A stretch of DNA of 64,000 nt from positions 2,417,001 to 2,481,000 of the forward strand of contig CP032507.1 in NCBI GenBank assembly GCA_008375315.1, read 5' to 3'. Every line of letters starts with the position of its first letter. Positions within the stretch are counted from its first letter, which is position 1. The notes under the pieces were generated by a model. The model searched no databases, was not told where the DNA came from, and saw nothing but the letters and a program-made list of their open reading frames with translations. A program made the position numbers and the translations under genes. This stretch comes from Ectothiorhodospiraceae bacterium BW-2 (GTDB lineage Bacteria; Pseudomonadota; Gammaproteobacteria; Thiohalomonadales; Thiohalomonadaceae). Below are positions 25,493-33,874 of the stretch, in pieces.

Positions 25493-25892
25493 AGTAATGA
25501 CGATTAAGAGTAGCGGACAGGGGCTTTATCCCATTACTACAGAGATTAATCGAGTAGTGACTGACGCTGCGATTGAGGAGGGGATCTGCCATATTTTGGT
25601 GCAGCACACTTCAGCGAGTTTAACGATTCAAGAGAACGCAGACCCGTCAGCGAAGTACGATTTAGAGCAGTTTTTAAAACGCCTAGTCCCTGAAGGTGAT
25701 CCGCACTATACCCACAGATTAGAGGGGAGAGATGATATGCCGGCCCATATTCGGGCAGCGCTAACCTCAACCTCACTCTCGGTACCGGTGCTAGGTGGCC
25801 GTCTAGCGCTCGGTACCTGGCAGGGGATCTATCTATGGGAGCACCGTTATCGGCCACAGCAGCGACAACTAGTTATCTATGTAGGGGGGTAG
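25485..25892 (+). CDS. yjbQ: YjbQ/UPF0047 family protein
   Basis: A 135-residue protein from the ATG at 25485, matching the UPF0047/YjbQ family: ITTEINRVVTDAAIEEG, HILVQHTSASLTIQEN and GTWQGIYLWEHR near the end. Conserved His residues sit in QHTS and WEHR. The family includes proteins with weak thiamine-phosphate synthase activity; the true function is unclear. A longer frame extends upstream (25335) but overlaps folA heavily, so the shorter start is preferred. It overlaps folA by eight bases. Confidence 0.88.
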   Translation: MVKVMTIKSSGQGLYPITTEINRVVTDAAIEEGICHILVQHTSASLTIQENADPSAKYDLEQFLKRLVPEGDPHYTHRLEGRDDMPAHIRAALTSTSLSVPVLGGRLALGTWQGIYLWEHRYRPQQRQLVIYVGG

Positions 25893-25938
25893 CGACCGGT
25901 GCAACAGTGCAGAATCTATTATAAACGGAGGGTGTAGA

Positions 25939-26529
25939 GTGAATTATCGTTGGAGTACTATCGCCATGATAGGTACCGTTGTCGGGTTCGTCTGGAGTGG
26001 TATGGTGATGGCAGAGGCTGAGCGCTGGTATGTCACCGATACGATTACTGTTCCTCTGCTTAGTCATGCCCGCAGCGATAGTAAAGTGTTAGTCGAAGCG
26101 ATGACGGGGGAGGAGCTAGAGCTACTCGAAGAGAGTAAAGAGTTCTATAAGGTAAAAAATTCGGCCGGGACAATTGGCTGGGTCGATGCACGCTTTGTGA
26201 CTACCGCTATACCGGAAGCTGCTCAAATCGCGCAAATTGAGGTACAGCGGCGGCAGCTAGAGCAGCAGCTAGAGCAGCAGCAGGCGCTACTGCAGCGTAG
26301 TGAGGTTTCAGAACAGCAGTTACAGCGTCAACTACTGTTACGCACCGAGGAGAGAGATCGTTTGCGCCGAGAGCTTGAGCGGATAAAGAGTGAGGCGTGG
26401 TTACCGGAGCCGTATCGTCTACCGGTCACTGCTGCAGTAGCCTTGGGGTTGCTGTTGCTCGGCTATATGTGGGGAATTGGTCGCGAACGGGGAAAAATCC
26501 GACGCAGGTTCGGCGGGTTAATGCCGTGA
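25939..26529 (+). CDS. SH3-domain membrane protein (TIGR04211/YgiM type)
   Basis: A 196-residue GTG-started protein with a signal peptide (IGTVVGFVWSGMVMAEAE), a bacterial SH3 domain (about residues 28-90, ending in GWVDARFV), a long coiled coil (QRRQLEQQLEQQQALL, then EERDRLRRELERI) and a C-terminal membrane helix (VTAAVALGLLLLGYMWGIG) followed by a basic tail. This is the TIGR04211 layout, as in E. coli YgiM. SH3 domains of this kind probably bind cell-wall material in the periplasm. A terminator-like hairpin follows. Confidence 0.85.
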   Translation: MNYRWSTIAMIGTVVGFVWSGMVMAEAERWYVTDTITVPLLSHARSDSKVLVEAMTGEELELLEESKEFYKVKNSAGTIGWVDARFVTTAIPEAAQIAQIEVQRRQLEQQLEQQQALLQRSEVSEQQLQRQLLLRTEERDRLRRELERIKSEAWLPEPYRLPVTAAVALGLLLLGYMWGIGRERGKIRRRFGGLMP

Positions 26530-26535
26530 TGGTAT

Positions 26536-26560
26536 CCACTCCCTCTCAATGAGGGAGTGG
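26536..26560. terminator. Perfect 10-bp hairpin between convergent genes
   Basis: CCACTCCCTC, loop TCAAT, GAGGGAGTGG form a perfect stem seven bases after the stop of the SH3 protein gene and 16 bases after the stop of the opposite-strand gene. It could terminate both, though no T tract follows. Confidence 0.6.
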
Positions 26561-26575
26561 CGATGTAAGCGGCAA

Positions 26576-27475
26576 CTATTTGGCTAGATCGATTAACTTA
26601 TTGGCCGATCTATCCATCTGCCCCGGCACATCACTAATGCGCATAAAGGTTCCCATGCTTAAATCGGGAAAGACCAGCGCGATGCGGTACTTGCCCGGCA
26701 GATAGACGACGCTATTTTTATAGACCAAAATCTCCCAAGGGAGCGAAGCGGTATGTTTAGGGCCACCGGTATCGAGCGTGGCCATAATTGACATCAATTT
26801 ATTATCGCTCCAGTAACCACGCAGTAGCTGCACCCCGAACAGAGTCTGCTCGCCACCTACATCGACCCGCCAAACCGAACGCATATCACTTTCGGGGTTG
26901 TTTAACGCGTTAGCCACCGACTCAACCGCCGCCTCATGAGATGGGAACTCCTCCAGCGTGACCGCATCTTCAAAGTAGGGCATTCCCCACATATAGCGCC
27001 AGTTACCGAGATCATTGGCCGAAATCCCCTCTTCAGAGCCAAAATTGCCGCTATTACCTAGCGCCTGTTCTAGCTGATTGGCGAAGCTCTCTAAGGATCC
27101 CACCTGATAGGCGTAGCCCAGATAGGAGGGGTTAGTATAGCTAATCTCAAGGCCGTTGCCATTCGCAGTGGCGGTAATCGCGACATGCATCACGGCGGCA
27201 AAGCCACCATGTCGGCTCTGGCTACTGATCTTTTTTAGCTCCGCACTGGTGACACCAATGATAATGGCACCCGGGAAGGGAGAGTATTGGCCGACAATCT
27301 CCAATCCCGCTTGGTTCAGTTTCGCCTGCACCTCTGTGGCAGCCGTCTCCACCGATCGAGCATTGACCGGATCGGCCATAATAAACGGTCGGTAGATAGC
27401 ACTCGCTAGTAGCTGACTACTCGCTAATGCCGTTAGCAGAGCGATCAATAGTGCAAAGTTAATTGTCTGTCTCAT
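26576..27475 (-). CDS. Periplasmic protein of unknown function
   Basis: A 299-residue protein with an N-terminal signal peptide (INFALLIALLTALASSQLLA, cleavage near residue 25). The mature part begins with RPFIMADPVNARSVETAATEVQAKLNQAGLEIVGQYSPFPG, which loosely recalls DUF302-type modules, but I cannot confirm that. It ends with a helix rich in polar residues. No membrane helix or lipobox is seen. It stands alone between the SH3 protein and msrB and probably has its own promoter in the spacer after 27475. Confidence 0.55.
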   Translation of the reverse strand: MRQTINFALLIALLTALASSQLLASAIYRPFIMADPVNARSVETAATEVQAKLNQAGLEIVGQYSPFPGAIIIGVTSAELKKISSQSRHGGFAAVMHVAITATANGNGLEISYTNPSYLGYAYQVGSLESFANQLEQALGNSGNFGSEEGISANDLGNWRYMWGMPYFEDAVTLEEFPSHEAAVESVANALNNPESDMRSVWRVDVGGEQTLFGVQLLRGYWSDNKLMSIMATLDTGGPKHTASLPWEILVYKNSVVYLPGKYRIALVFPDLSMGTFMRISDVPGQMDRSANKLIDLAK

Positions 27476-27582
27476 AATAGCTGACTCCCTTGGTATCGTG
27501 GTTGGCTATGACATTAGATAGGTGTTGTGCGGGCTTATTATAAGCGCAAGCGGTATGGTGCAGGCAAATGGAAACTGCGGCT

Positions 27583-27954
27583 CTACGAGTCAGCGATGAA
27601 CTTGAGTGTCAGACCGTTGTTGCAGTAGCGTCGTCCGGTCGGTGCCGGGCCATCATTAAACAGGTGGCCATGGTGCCCACCACACTGAGCGCAGTGATAT
27701 TCGGTACGAACCATCGCCAGTTTGTAGTCCTCTTTGGTCTCTAGTGCTCCGGCTACGGCGTTAAAGAAGCTAGGCCAGCCGCTGCCGCTGTCATATTTCA
27801 TCTCTGATGTGAACAGCTTATTGCCGCAGCCGGCGCAGTGGTAACTGCCGTGGCGTTGTTCTCGATTTAGCGGACTACTCCACGGAGGCTCTGTTCCCTC
27901 ATGGTAGAGAATCTGTTGTTGGGCATCGTTGAGGGGGGGAGTGGTCTGGTTCAT
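27583..27954 (-). CDS. msrB: Methionine-(R)-sulfoxide reductase B
   Basis: MsrB repairs oxidised methionine. The 123-residue protein has the zinc-binding cysteines Cys40/Cys43 (CAGC) and Cys88/Cys91 (CAQC), the MsrB signature GSGWPSFF, HHGHLF and the catalytic Cys111 in GRRYCNNG. The usual sequence around the catalytic Cys is RYCINS or RYCING, so the NNG variant is mild. It has no signal peptide and is cytoplasmic. It diverges from ccoN with a 412-base spacer. Confidence 0.93.
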   Translation of the reverse strand: MNQTTPPLNDAQQQILYHEGTEPPWSSPLNREQRHGSYHCAGCGNKLFTSEMKYDSGSGWPSFFNAVAGALETKEDYKLAMVRTEYHCAQCGGHHGHLFNDGPAPTGRRYCNNGLTLKFIADS

Positions 27955-28366
27955 TGGGTTAATGGCTCTTTGGCAGGTAATGGGACGACTCCCACTGTCT
28001 GGGGATAAATAGGAGCCGATTCAAGTTAAATCTTTGTTAACACAGCGAGATAGCGCAATAAATCTCTTTTCCTGACTGAAAAGGTATGGAATAAGAAGCT
28101 GTTTTTTTGAGAGTTTTTTTGGCAGGGCATATTCATTATCCATTTTTTCAGCTATTATACGCCACTCAAAATTTTGCTTGGGGGTAGAGAGGAGGCCAAA
28201 AACTCTGGGCAGATTGGGGGGCGTTGTGGCGGTTGGAGCGCCGAAACAGCGACTCAGCTTCTCGACTGATGGCAGATGCTACAGGCGAGGGCAAACGGCT
28301 GGAGGCAGTCGCACAAAACCATACTGAACTTTAGTAATTTTTAAGCAACTTACAGGAGAACTACTC
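27955..28366. other. 412-base divergent spacer between msrB and ccoN
   Basis: The region holds the promoters of msrB and of the ccoNOQP operon. I find no tRNA and no clear FNR/ANR box (TTGAT-N4-ATCAA), which often controls cbb3 genes. There are T-rich tracts at 28100-28130 and 28146-28160. A good AGGAG lies before the ccoN GTG. Nothing else could be identified. Confidence 0.5.
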
Positions 28367-29794
28367 GTGGAAGCAGCACAAGTAGAGCAAAAATATGACT
28401 TTGAAGTGGTGCGATGGTTTACCGTTGCATCGGTCGTATACCTAGTAGTGGGAACACTGGTGGGTACCTATGTCGCCTCAGAGCTGGCGTGGCCATTTCT
28501 GAACTTTGATATGGCCGAGCTGAGTTTCGGACGGCTACGACCATTACACACGAATGCGGTTATCTTCGCTTTTGGAGGCTGTGCCCTGATGGCAACGGCC
28601 TATTATTCGGTCCAACGAACCTGCGGGGTAGGTTTGTGGAGCAATAAACTGGCGTGGTTTACCTTTTGGGGTTGGAATCTGATTATTGTCTCTGCAGTGA
28701 TCACCCTGCCTCTTGGGCTGACCTCCGGTAAAGAGTATGCTGAGTTGGAGTGGCCGATTGATATCGCTATTGCAGTCGTCTGGCTCGCCTACAGCGCTAA
28801 CTTTATTATGACGATTGCTAAGCGTAAGACTTCCCATATCTATGTCTCTAACTGGTTCTTCATGGGGATGATGGTGATGATCACCTATCTGCATGTGGTT
28901 AACTCACTGGCGATTCCGGTCACCCTGTTTGATTCCTACTCGGTCTTCTCCGGAGTTCAGGATGCGATGATTCAGTGGTGGTGGGGCCATAATGCGGTAG
29001 GTTTCTACCTGACTGCTGGCTTCTTAGGCATTATGTACTATTTTGTCCCGAAGCAGGCTAACCGTCCTATCTTCTCCTATCGCCTCTCGGTGCTCCACTT
29101 CTGGGCGTTAATGTTCGGTTATGTCTGGCTCGGTGCGCACCACCTGCAATATACAGCACTGCCTGACTGGACTGGCTCTTTAGGTGCCGCTGTCTCTCTA
29201 GCGATGATTATCCCCTCATGGGGTGGGGCTGTTAATGGCATGATGACCCTCTCCGGCGCTTGGGATAAGCTGCGTACCGACTATGTTTTGCGCTTTTTGA
29301 TCGTCTCGCTTGCCTTCTATGCGATGTCAACTTTCGAAGGGCCGGTCATGTCGTCGAAAACGGTGAACGCCTTGTCGCACTATACCGACTGGACGGTAGG
29401 CCATGTGCACTCCGGTGCGTTAGGTTGGGTTGCCATGGTGGCGGCCGGAGCGCTCTACCATCTGGTGATGAAGCTCTGGAATACCGACATGTACAGCGCT
29501 AAGTTGGTTAACCTCCACTTCTGGATGGCAACCATCGGAGCGGTGGTCTATATCACTGCAATGTGGGTATCGGGCATTATGCAGGGTCTGATGTGGCGCG
29601 ACTACGATGAGTTTGGCACCTTGACCTATACCTTCGCCGAGTCGGTGGCTGCGATGCACCCCTACTATGCGATGCGTGCGGTAGGTGGAATGATCTACTG
29701 GGCGGGCGCGACGGTGATGCTCTACAATGTCGTTATGACTATTCGCCAGGCGTCTGCACAGCGCAGCACCTCCGCTTCACCGGCCATGGCCTAA
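28367..29794 (+). CDS. ccoN: cbb3-type cytochrome c oxidase subunit I
   Basis: CcoN is the catalytic 12-helix subunit of the high-affinity cbb3 oxidase in the inner membrane, carrying the low-spin heme b and the heme b3-CuB centre. The 475-residue GTG-started protein matches CcoN throughout: [14 protein letters not shown] (heme ligand His in helix 2), [16 protein letters not shown] (CuB region), [16 protein letters not shown] (His pair) and HVHSGALGW. It heads the operon ccoNOQP. This oxidase allows respiration at low oxygen. Confidence 0.97.
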   Translation: MEAAQVEQKYDFEVVRWFTVASVVYLVVGTLVGTYVASELAWPFLNFDMAELSFGRLRPLHTNAVIFAFGGCALMATAYYSVQRTCGVGLWSNKLAWFTFWGWNLIIVSAVITLPLGLTSGKEYAELEWPIDIAIAVVWLAYSANFIMTIAKRKTSHIYVSNWFFMGMMVMITYLHVVNSLAIPVTLFDSYSVFSGVQDAMIQWWWGHNAVGFYLTAGFLGIMYYFVPKQANRPIFSYRLSVLHFWALMFGYVWLGAHHLQYTALPDWTGSLGAAVSLAMIIPSWGGAVNGMMTLSGAWDKLRTDYVLRFLIVSLAFYAMSTFEGPVMSSKTVNALSHYTDWTVGHVHSGALGWVAMVAAGALYHLVMKLWNTDMYSAKLVNLHFWMATIGAVVYITAMWVSGIMQGLMWRDYDEFGTLTYTFAESVAAMHPYYAMRAVGGMIYWAGATVMLYNVVMTIRQASAQRSTSASPAMA

Positions 29795-29813
29795 TCTATT
29801 AAGGAGCTAATCG

Positions 29814-30527
29814 ATGGCTGATAGAATCTACTCAACTAAATTTCAGGATAAGATCGAACGCAATGTCTTCCTGATGCTGTTTATGCTACTTATTCTCCTT
29901 TCGGTAGGGGGGTTGGTAGAGATTGTGCCTCTGTTTTATCTGAAAGATACTATGGAGCACAATAAGCATCCTGAAATCGTATGGGATCGCCAAGAGGGTC
30001 AGACCCTACACGACTGGAAAGCGGGGGATGGTATGCGTCCCTATACGCCGCTGGAGCTCGCTGGGCGTGAGGTCTATATCCGTGAGGGGTGCTATACCTG
30101 CCACTCACAGATGATTCGTCCGTTTAGAGATGAGAAGGAGCGCTACGGTCACTACTCACTCGCCTCTGAGTCGATGTATGACCATCCGTTTCAGTGGGGT
30201 TCGAAGCGAACTGGGCCTGATCTGGCTCGGGTGGGTGGTAAATACTCTGATGAGTGGCATCGCCAGCACCTACGCGCACCGCGTTCGGTGGTTCCTGAGT
30301 CGGTAATGCCGAACTACCCATGGCTAGATGACAATATGGTCGATGGCGAGTTTGTCAAAAAGGCGATGTCCGCACTGCGGGTTGTGGGTGTTCCCTATCT
30401 TGATGAGGACATTAACGCCGCGCCTGCCGAAGTGAAAGGCCAGACTGAAATGGATGCGATGGTAGCCTACCTACAAGTGTTAGGTACCATGGTGAATTTG
30501 GACGAAAACAAAAGTTATCGCCAGTAA
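29814..30527 (+). CDS. ccoO: cbb3 oxidase subunit II, membrane-bound mono-heme cytochrome c
   Basis: A 237-residue subunit with one N-terminal membrane helix ([20 protein letters not shown]) and a periplasmic cytochrome c domain. The heme-attachment motif is CYTCH in [14 protein letters not shown], and the axial Met is probably in SVMPNYPWL. CcoO passes electrons to CcoN. It lies 20 bases after ccoN and 4 before ccoQ. Confidence 0.96.
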   Translation: MADRIYSTKFQDKIERNVFLMLFMLLILLSVGGLVEIVPLFYLKDTMEHNKHPEIVWDRQEGQTLHDWKAGDGMRPYTPLELAGREVYIREGCYTCHSQMIRPFRDEKERYGHYSLASESMYDHPFQWGSKRTGPDLARVGGKYSDEWHRQHLRAPRSVVPESVMPNYPWLDDNMVDGEFVKKAMSALRVVGVPYLDEDINAAPAEVKGQTEMDAMVAYLQVLGTMVNLDENKSYRQ

Positions 30528-30530
30528 GTC

Positions 30531-30710
30531 GTGAGTGACTTTTTTGAGACAGACTGGGCGGCCATGACGCTCAATGATTGGATAGGAACCATCTTGACCG
30601 TGGTCGTCTTTTTCCTGATGATTTGGGCCTATTTTTACGCACTTAGGCCCAAAAATCGCGATGAACTGGAGTCTCGTCGTCACATACCTTTTGACGAAGA
30701 TGAGCAATAA
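30531..30710 (+). CDS. ccoQ: cbb3 oxidase small subunit CcoQ (FixQ)
   Basis: This 59-residue gene is short enough to be missed by length filters. It starts GTG at 30531, three bases after ccoO, and reads MSDFFETDW through one membrane helix (WIGTILTVVVFFLMIWAYFY) to ALRPKNRDELESRRH and an acidic tail ending at 30710. Size, single helix, the YxYALRP-like segment and position between ccoO and ccoP match CcoQ/FixQ, which stabilises the oxidase. ccoP follows 20 bases later. Confidence 0.88.
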   Translation: MSDFFETDWAAMTLNDWIGTILTVVVFFLMIWAYFYALRPKNRDELESRRHIPFDEDEQ

Positions 30711-30730
30711 CTGTTACGGAGATCTTTTCG

Positions 30731-31582
30731 ATGAGTGAAAATAATCCTTTTCCGAATGAGAACAATACTGGTCACATTTGGGATGATAATCTGCGCGAAC
30801 TGGCTAACGATCCACCGACTTGGTGGCGAATTGGCCTCCATGCTAGCTGGATTTTGGTGGTGGTCTATACCATTCTCTATCCGAGTTGGCCGTTAATTGA
30901 GACCCACACTAAGGGGATTTGGGGCTGGACTGCCATTGGTGAGTATGAGAAGGATCTTAAAGCCCTAGATGAGGTGCGTGCGAAGTACGAAAACCAGCTA
31001 CCTAGCAAAGATGTCAACGCTATTTTAGCTGACAGTGAGTTGACCAACTATGTGGTCAAGTCGGCCAAAGTACTGTTTGGCGATAACTGTGCTGCCTGTC
31101 ATGGTACCGGCGGTGCGGGGAATCCTAGCTATCCGGTACTGGCCGATGATGACTGGCTCTATGGGGGCTCTGTTAATGCTATCCATCAGTCGATTGTCAA
31201 TGGTCGCCAAGGGATGATGACCGCCCATGGCAGAACCCTGACCGATGCCGAAGTTGACGAGCTAGCTCAGGCGATTATTAACGGTGAGCCGACCTCTACG
31301 CCACTCTATATGGGCAAAGCCTGTTTTGCCTGTCACGGTGCCGATGGCAAAGGGATGGCAGCTCTCGGTTCGGCTAATTTGACCGATGGTATCTATCGTT
31401 TTGTCGATAGTGACCGTTCGCAACTAGAGAGCGTGAAATATACCATTCGTCATGGAGTGAACGACCCTTCAGACCCACAAACCCGTGATGCGGTGATGCC
31501 GAAGTTTGGTGATACTAAACTTTCAGAGACCGATATCAAAAAACTGGCTGTCTATGTGCATCAGTTAGGTGGTGGTCAGTAG
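30731..31582 (+). CDS. ccoP: cbb3 oxidase subunit III, diheme cytochrome c
   Basis: A 283-residue subunit with a membrane segment (WILVVVYTILYPSWPLIE) and two cytochrome c domains. Heme motifs are CAACH in DNCAACHGTGG and CFACH in KACFACHGADG. CcoP receives electrons from soluble cytochromes and passes them to CcoO. The N-terminal part with PPTWWRIGLHAS is typical of CcoP. It ends the structural operon and is followed by a terminator-like hairpin and a small membrane-peptide gene. Confidence 0.96.
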   Translation: MSENNPFPNENNTGHIWDDNLRELANDPPTWWRIGLHASWILVVVYTILYPSWPLIETHTKGIWGWTAIGEYEKDLKALDEVRAKYENQLPSKDVNAILADSELTNYVVKSAKVLFGDNCAACHGTGGAGNPSYPVLADDDWLYGGSVNAIHQSIVNGRQGMMTAHGRTLTDAEVDELAQAIINGEPTSTPLYMGKACFACHGADGKGMAALGSANLTDGIYRFVDSDRSQLESVKYTIRHGVNDPSDPQTRDAVMPKFGDTKLSETDIKKLAVYVHQLGGGQ

Positions 31583-31595
31583 GCCGTTAACGACG

Positions 31596-31630
31596 CCTCT
31601 CTTTCGGTGTTGAGACCGAAAGGGGGGGCT
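31596..31630 (+). terminator. Imperfect terminator-like hairpin after ccoP
   Basis: CTTTCGGT, loop, ACCGAAAG form an 8-bp core stem extended by G-T pairs, 14 bases after the ccoP stop, followed by CTTTGCTTTA. It could attenuate transcription into the small gene at 31663. Confidence 0.5.
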
Positions 31631-31662
31631 TTGCTTTATAGTGATACCATATAAGGGGGTAA

Positions 31663-31785
31663 ATGATGGGCTTAGATTGGGTTGCATGGGGCTCTATTCT
31701 GTCGGTGGTTATTAGTCTGGTGGTGCTGGTTTTTCTTGGCTTTAAACTGAAGAAGCTGATGGACTCCACCCATTCGGAAGATTGA
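31663..31785 (+). CDS. 40-residue single-helix membrane peptide in the cco locus
   Basis: A short gene (ATG ATG, stop at 31783-31785) encoding MMGLDWVAWG, a hydrophobic segment ILSVVISLVVLVFLGF and a basic tail KLKKLMDSTHSED. A purine-rich GGGGGT lies 5-10 bases before the start. It lies between ccoP and ccoG and ends before a strong terminator, so it is likely transcribed with the oxidase. It resembles the small DUF3149 proteins and the CcoM-type accessory peptides in size only; it lacks the FDDLDGPA-like motif of CcoS. The role is unknown. Confidence 0.6.
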   Translation: MMGLDWVAWGSILSVVISLVVLVFLGFKLKKLMDSTHSED

Positions 31786-31820
31786 GTGCGGCAGGATGGC
31801 TAAATCATAAATCTGTAGAG

Positions 31821-31850
31821 GAGAGGGAACTTTGGTTCCCTCTCTTTTTT
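31821..31850 (+). terminator. Rho-independent terminator of the ccoNOQP operon
   Basis: GAGAGGGAAC, loop TTTG, GTTCCCTCTC form a perfect 10-bp stem followed directly by six T residues. This is a textbook intrinsic terminator, ending the ccoNOQP-plus-small-peptide transcript before ccoG. Confidence 0.92.
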
Positions 31851-31874
31851 AGTAATGTTTGTTTATTAACATAT

Positions 31875-31898
31875 TATAATATAGAATAGCTGTTCTAT
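31875..31898 (+). promoter_or_regulatory. Candidate -10 box and palindromic operator upstream of ccoG
   Basis: TATAAT at 31875-31880 is followed directly by the near-perfect 18-base palindrome ATAGAATAGCTGTTCTAT (31881-31898, one mismatch). The palindrome overlaps the expected transcription start, so a repressor could act here. The -35 region is unclear. The factor is unknown. Confidence 0.4.
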
Positions 31899-31927
31899 TT
31901 GCTAATGACTGTAATGGAGTCGTATTC

Positions 31928-33340
31928 ATGAGTACCGAGTCAACACCGAATCAATCCCTAGATGATATTTACGCCGAAGTTGAACACTGGCATGTCAACA
32001 CCGGCGGAGAGACTATTCACGCTAAACGGATGCCGGGAAAATTCAGAACCTTAAAGTGGATTGGAGCCTCAAGCTGGCTCATCTTCTTTCTCGGCCCCTA
32101 CCTGCGTTGGGATGGCCGACAGGCGGTGCTTTTTGATATTCCGAACCGACAGTTTCATATTTTCAACATTACCATTCTGCCGCAGGATGTATGGATGTTA
32201 TCGCTAACGCTGCTCTTTTTTGCCATTTTATTGGCGGTGGTGACTTCGATTGCCGGACGGGTCTTCTGCGGCTACTTCTGTTTTCAGACCGTCTGGACTG
32301 ACATCTTTACTTGGATTGATGAGAAGATGGAGGGGAGTGTGGCACAACGGCGGAAGCTCGATAAAGCGCCGTGGGATTTTGCAAAAATTCGGATTAAGGT
32401 GACCAAGCACCTGCTCTGGATAGCGATCGGTATCTTTACCGGTATGAGTTTTACCTTCTGGTTTACCGACGCTTTTGAGATGTGGCACGCCTATCTCACC
32501 CTCTCTGCGACACCGATGGCGTATGGTTCGATTGCAGTATTTGCCTTCTTTACCTACCTGTTTGCTGGCCACATGCGTGAGCAGGTCTGCTTCTGGCTCT
32601 GCCCCTATGCTCGACTGCAGGGGGTGATGCTCGATAAAGAGACTATCTTGCCCGCATACGACTTCTCACGAGGGGAGCCGCGCGGTAAATTAAAAAAGGG
32701 GCAGCCGGAGGAGGGTAAAGGGGATTGTATCTCCTGTCATCAGTGTGTCGCCGTCTGCCCGACCGGCGTCGATATTCGTGAAGGTCAGCAGGAGGGGTGC
32801 ATTACCTGTGCACTCTGTATTGATGCCTGTGATTCGGTGATGGAGAAGATTAATAAACCGAAAGGCTTAATTCGCTACGCCTCCTACGATGAGCTGAGCG
32901 GCTTGGCGAAAATTCCACTCTATAAGCGGCCGCGGCCACTCATCTACATTACCATTATGGTGCTAGCGCTAGGGGGGATCTTTTATGGTCTGAATAATCT
33001 AGGTTCGCTGGAGTTGCGAGTGCTGCACGAGCGCTCACCGCTCTATGTGATGCAGAGTGATGGCTCTATTCAGAATAAGTATGAGCTGAAGATTCTCAAT
33101 AAGACCCATGAAGATACCGAAGTGTCAGTGAGCGCCATCGGGCCTGCTGAGTTACAGCTACGAGGGGGAGATGAACCGATCTTTGCCCGCTCCGGCAATA
33201 CTAGCAGCCACACCGTGTTTGTGACTGTACCAAGAGAGAGTCTGCGAGGTGAGCGAGAGCCTATCACCTTCATGATTCAGGATCTGAATAATCCGCAGAG
33301 CAGTTCGGAGTACGAAAGTATGTTTATCGGGCCAAGATAG
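31928..33340 (+). CDS. ccoG: Cytochrome oxidase accessory polyferredoxin CcoG (RdxA/FixG)
   Basis: A 470-residue membrane protein with several transmembrane helices and two [4Fe-4S] clusters in the loop around CISCHQCVAVCPTGVDI and CITCALCIDACD. CcoG reduces copper for cbb3 oxidase assembly (CuB delivery). The C-terminal part forms an immunoglobulin-like periplasmic domain. It has its own promoter region after the terminator and heads ccoGHI. Confidence 0.94.
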   Translation: MSTESTPNQSLDDIYAEVEHWHVNTGGETIHAKRMPGKFRTLKWIGASSWLIFFLGPYLRWDGRQAVLFDIPNRQFHIFNITILPQDVWMLSLTLLFFAILLAVVTSIAGRVFCGYFCFQTVWTDIFTWIDEKMEGSVAQRRKLDKAPWDFAKIRIKVTKHLLWIAIGIFTGMSFTFWFTDAFEMWHAYLTLSATPMAYGSIAVFAFFTYLFAGHMREQVCFWLCPYARLQGVMLDKETILPAYDFSRGEPRGKLKKGQPEEGKGDCISCHQCVAVCPTGVDIREGQQEGCITCALCIDACDSVMEKINKPKGLIRYASYDELSGLAKIPLYKRPRPLIYITIMVLALGGIFYGLNNLGSLELRVLHERSPLYVMQSDGSIQNKYELKILNKTHEDTEVSVSAIGPAELQLRGGDEPIFARSGNTSSHTVFVTVPRESLRGEREPITFMIQDLNNPQSSSEYESMFIGPR

Positions 33341-33352
33341 GAGGAGAGTGCT

Positions 33353-33874
33353 ATGGCATGGATTTCACAAACGAATAAAGCGGCCTTTAGAAACCCTTGG
33401 GTGTTGTGGTGGCTGGCCGGGTTGTTACTAGTATTGAGCGTTAATACCGCTTTTATTATCACTGCGGTGGTGACTAACCCGGGTTTAGTCGAAAAGGACT
33501 ACTATGAGCAGGGGCGTAATCACGAACAGACGGTGCAACAGAAGCTAGCTACCCGCAAAGAGCTAGGGTGGGAGATGACGCTGGAGATTATCAAAAATCC
33601 GGTACAAGGGGAGGAGAGTCTGGTGAGCTTCTACCTGCGTGACAAGCAGGGAGAGCCGCTGCTAGTCGATGGGGTCGCGCTCAATGTCTATCGCCCCTCT
33701 AGTGCGGCACTCGATTTTGCCACTGGGATGACAGCGGTCGCTAATGGTGAGTACCAGGCACGCATTATCTTTAGTGAGCGGGGGGTGTGGGAGCTGACGG
33801 CGGTGGCGGTTGAAGGAGAGGATAGACTCGATACCACGCTACGACTGGTGGTGGCACCGGCCTCAGACTCTTGA
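33353..33874 (+). CDS. ccoH: cbb3 oxidase assembly protein CcoH (FixH)
   Basis: A 173-residue protein with one N-terminal membrane helix (WWLAGLLLVLSVNTAFIITAV), the FixH-type VEKDYYEQGRNHEQ segment and a periplasmic domain. FixH/CcoH proteins assist cbb3 assembly. It lies between ccoG (12 bases upstream) and ccoI, whose start overlaps its stop by four bases. Confidence 0.9.
   Translation: MAWISQTNKAAFRNPWVLWWLAGLLLVLSVNTAFIITAVVTNPGLVEKDYYEQGRNHEQTVQQKLATRKELGWEMTLEIIKNPVQGEESLVSFYLRDKQGEPLLVDGVALNVYRPSSAALDFATGMTAVANGEYQARIIFSERGVWELTAVAVEGEDRLDTTLRLVVAPASDS

Noticed and set aside
27955-28366. FNR/ANR site or tRNA in the ccoN upstream region
   Set aside because: No TTGAT-N4-ATCAA pattern and no cloverleaf features were found by eye.
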